Source of the DNA: Dehalococcoidia bacterium
GTDB taxonomy: Bacteria; Chloroflexota; Dehalococcoidia; GIF9; AB-539-J10
DNA: 5,862 nt
Assembly: GCA_004377135.1 (NCBI GenBank)
Contig: SOHS01000166.1
Coordinates: forward strand, 1-5,862
Direction of reading: 5' to 3'
Under the pieces are notes generated by a model. The model was given only the letters and a program-made list of their open reading frames with translations, did not search any database and was not told the origin of the DNA. Both the position numbers and the translations under genes were made by a program. The stretch's first letter is position 1, and each line of letters starts with the position of its first letter. Positions 5,470 to 5,862 of this stretch are shown here, piece after piece.

Positions 5470-5653
5470 GTTAAATACCTTCTCAGTTTTAAGGTTTTCT
5501 CGACCATCCCTTTTTTTCTCAGGCACAGCATCTCAGATAACACGGGTATATATGAACTGCTAGGTCATCCAATCCGATTTACCCCCCCGCTATGATGGTG
5601 CTTCTTCTCCCGCCCATACCATAAGAAATTTTACTATAATAGCCTGGTTCAGA
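5470..5653. other. Intergenic region between the dehydrogenase and the hydrolase leader
   Basis: This 184-bp AT-rich stretch has a 5-bp dyad (ATGGT 5595-5599 / ACCAT 5618-5622) and a run of seven C at 5582-5588. Neither is followed by a T-run in the minus-strand transcript, so I see no intrinsic terminator for the dehydrogenase. The Shine-Dalgarno of the 24-aa ORF is at 5478-5484. No tRNA or other RNA gene is recognisable. Confidence 0.6.
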
Positions 5654-5862
5654 TTAAAGCTTTAGCTTCTCTATCACAGCGTCGGCTACCTGGCTGGTGC
5701 CCACCGCCATGGCAGGGTCAAGCTTCAAATCATAAGTGACATTCTTACCCTCGGCTATAACCTCAGCTATAGCACTTTCCAGTTTATCGGCGCTATCCTT
5801 CTCTCCAAGATAACGCAGCATCATCACCCCGGAGAGCATCGTAGCCATGGGATTGGCCTTAT
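5654..5862 (-). CDS. Isocitrate/isopropylmalate dehydrogenase family enzyme, C-terminal end only
   Basis: Only the last 69 complete codons are in the window; the gene continues past its right edge. The visible part runs KANPMATMLSGVMMLRYLGE and then a helix, the strand EGKNVTYDL, GTSQVADAVIEKLKL and the stop. This is the C-terminal region of the NAD(P)-dependent beta-hydroxyacid oxidative decarboxylases. In that family the ANP..xLSxxMMLR segment packs near the cofactor site, and TSxxADAIIxxL is the typical last helix. The EGKxxTYDL and TS..ADA pattern favours an NAD-type isocitrate dehydrogenase of the TCA pathway over 3-isopropylmalate dehydrogenase, but the substrate-deciding residues are outside the window. 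The family call is firm and the substrate call is moderate. No clear terminator follows. Confidence 0.8.
   Translation of the reverse strand, partial: KANPMATMLSGVMMLRYLGEKDSADKLESAIAEVIAEGKNVTYDLKLDPAMAVGTSQVADAVIEKLKL

Noticed and set aside
5582..5588. Run of seven C as a phase-variation tract
   Set aside because: It is in non-coding sequence, far from any -10/-35 spacer I can place; short homopolymers are common.

Overview
The window is about 5.9 kb of mostly housekeeping chromosome, probably from a Dehalococcoidia-like member of the Chloroflexota. The lineage call is an inference. It rests on a RimI-type acetyltransferase with a long charged insert before its acetyl-CoA core, the lysA-holB-ricT order, a nearby isocitrate dehydrogenase-type gene, moderate GC, and several genes without a Shine-Dalgarno sequence. 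Nothing in the window proves it.

Layout, left to right. Positions 1-609 (minus) hold most of a RimI-like N-acetyltransferase whose C-terminal end lies outside the window. Positions 610-941 are a divergent intergenic region with a good plus-strand promoter, a perfect 10-bp hairpin, a wider 9-bp inverted repeat and a doubtful 35-codon ORF. Positions 942-1451 (plus) encode a small HNH endonuclease, the only plus-strand gene, whose end overlaps the end of ricT. Positions 1434-4580 (minus) form a probable operon, transcribed lysA (diaminopimelate decarboxylase), holB (DNA polymerase III delta' subunit), ricT (PSP1/YaaT family). Positions 4581-4718 hold the lysA promoter and two abutting stem-loops. 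Positions 4719-5393 (minus) encode a metallo-beta-lactamase-fold hydrolase with one altered zinc-ligand position. It is preceded by a possible 24-aa leader ORF that stops one base before its ATG. Positions 5654-5862 (minus) are the C-terminal end of an isocitrate/isopropylmalate dehydrogenase-family enzyme.

How the genes fit together: lysA makes lysine, holB serves the replicative clamp loader and ricT is a regulator found beside holB in Firmicutes as well. They are linked by position rather than by pathway. I saw no CRISPR array, tRNA, rRNA, insertion sequence or defence or biosynthetic cluster. The points that deserve a second look are small: the D-for-H change in the hydrolase, its coupled leader ORF, -10-like boxes placed for leaderless mRNAs at lysA and ricT, and the intergenic inverted repeats.
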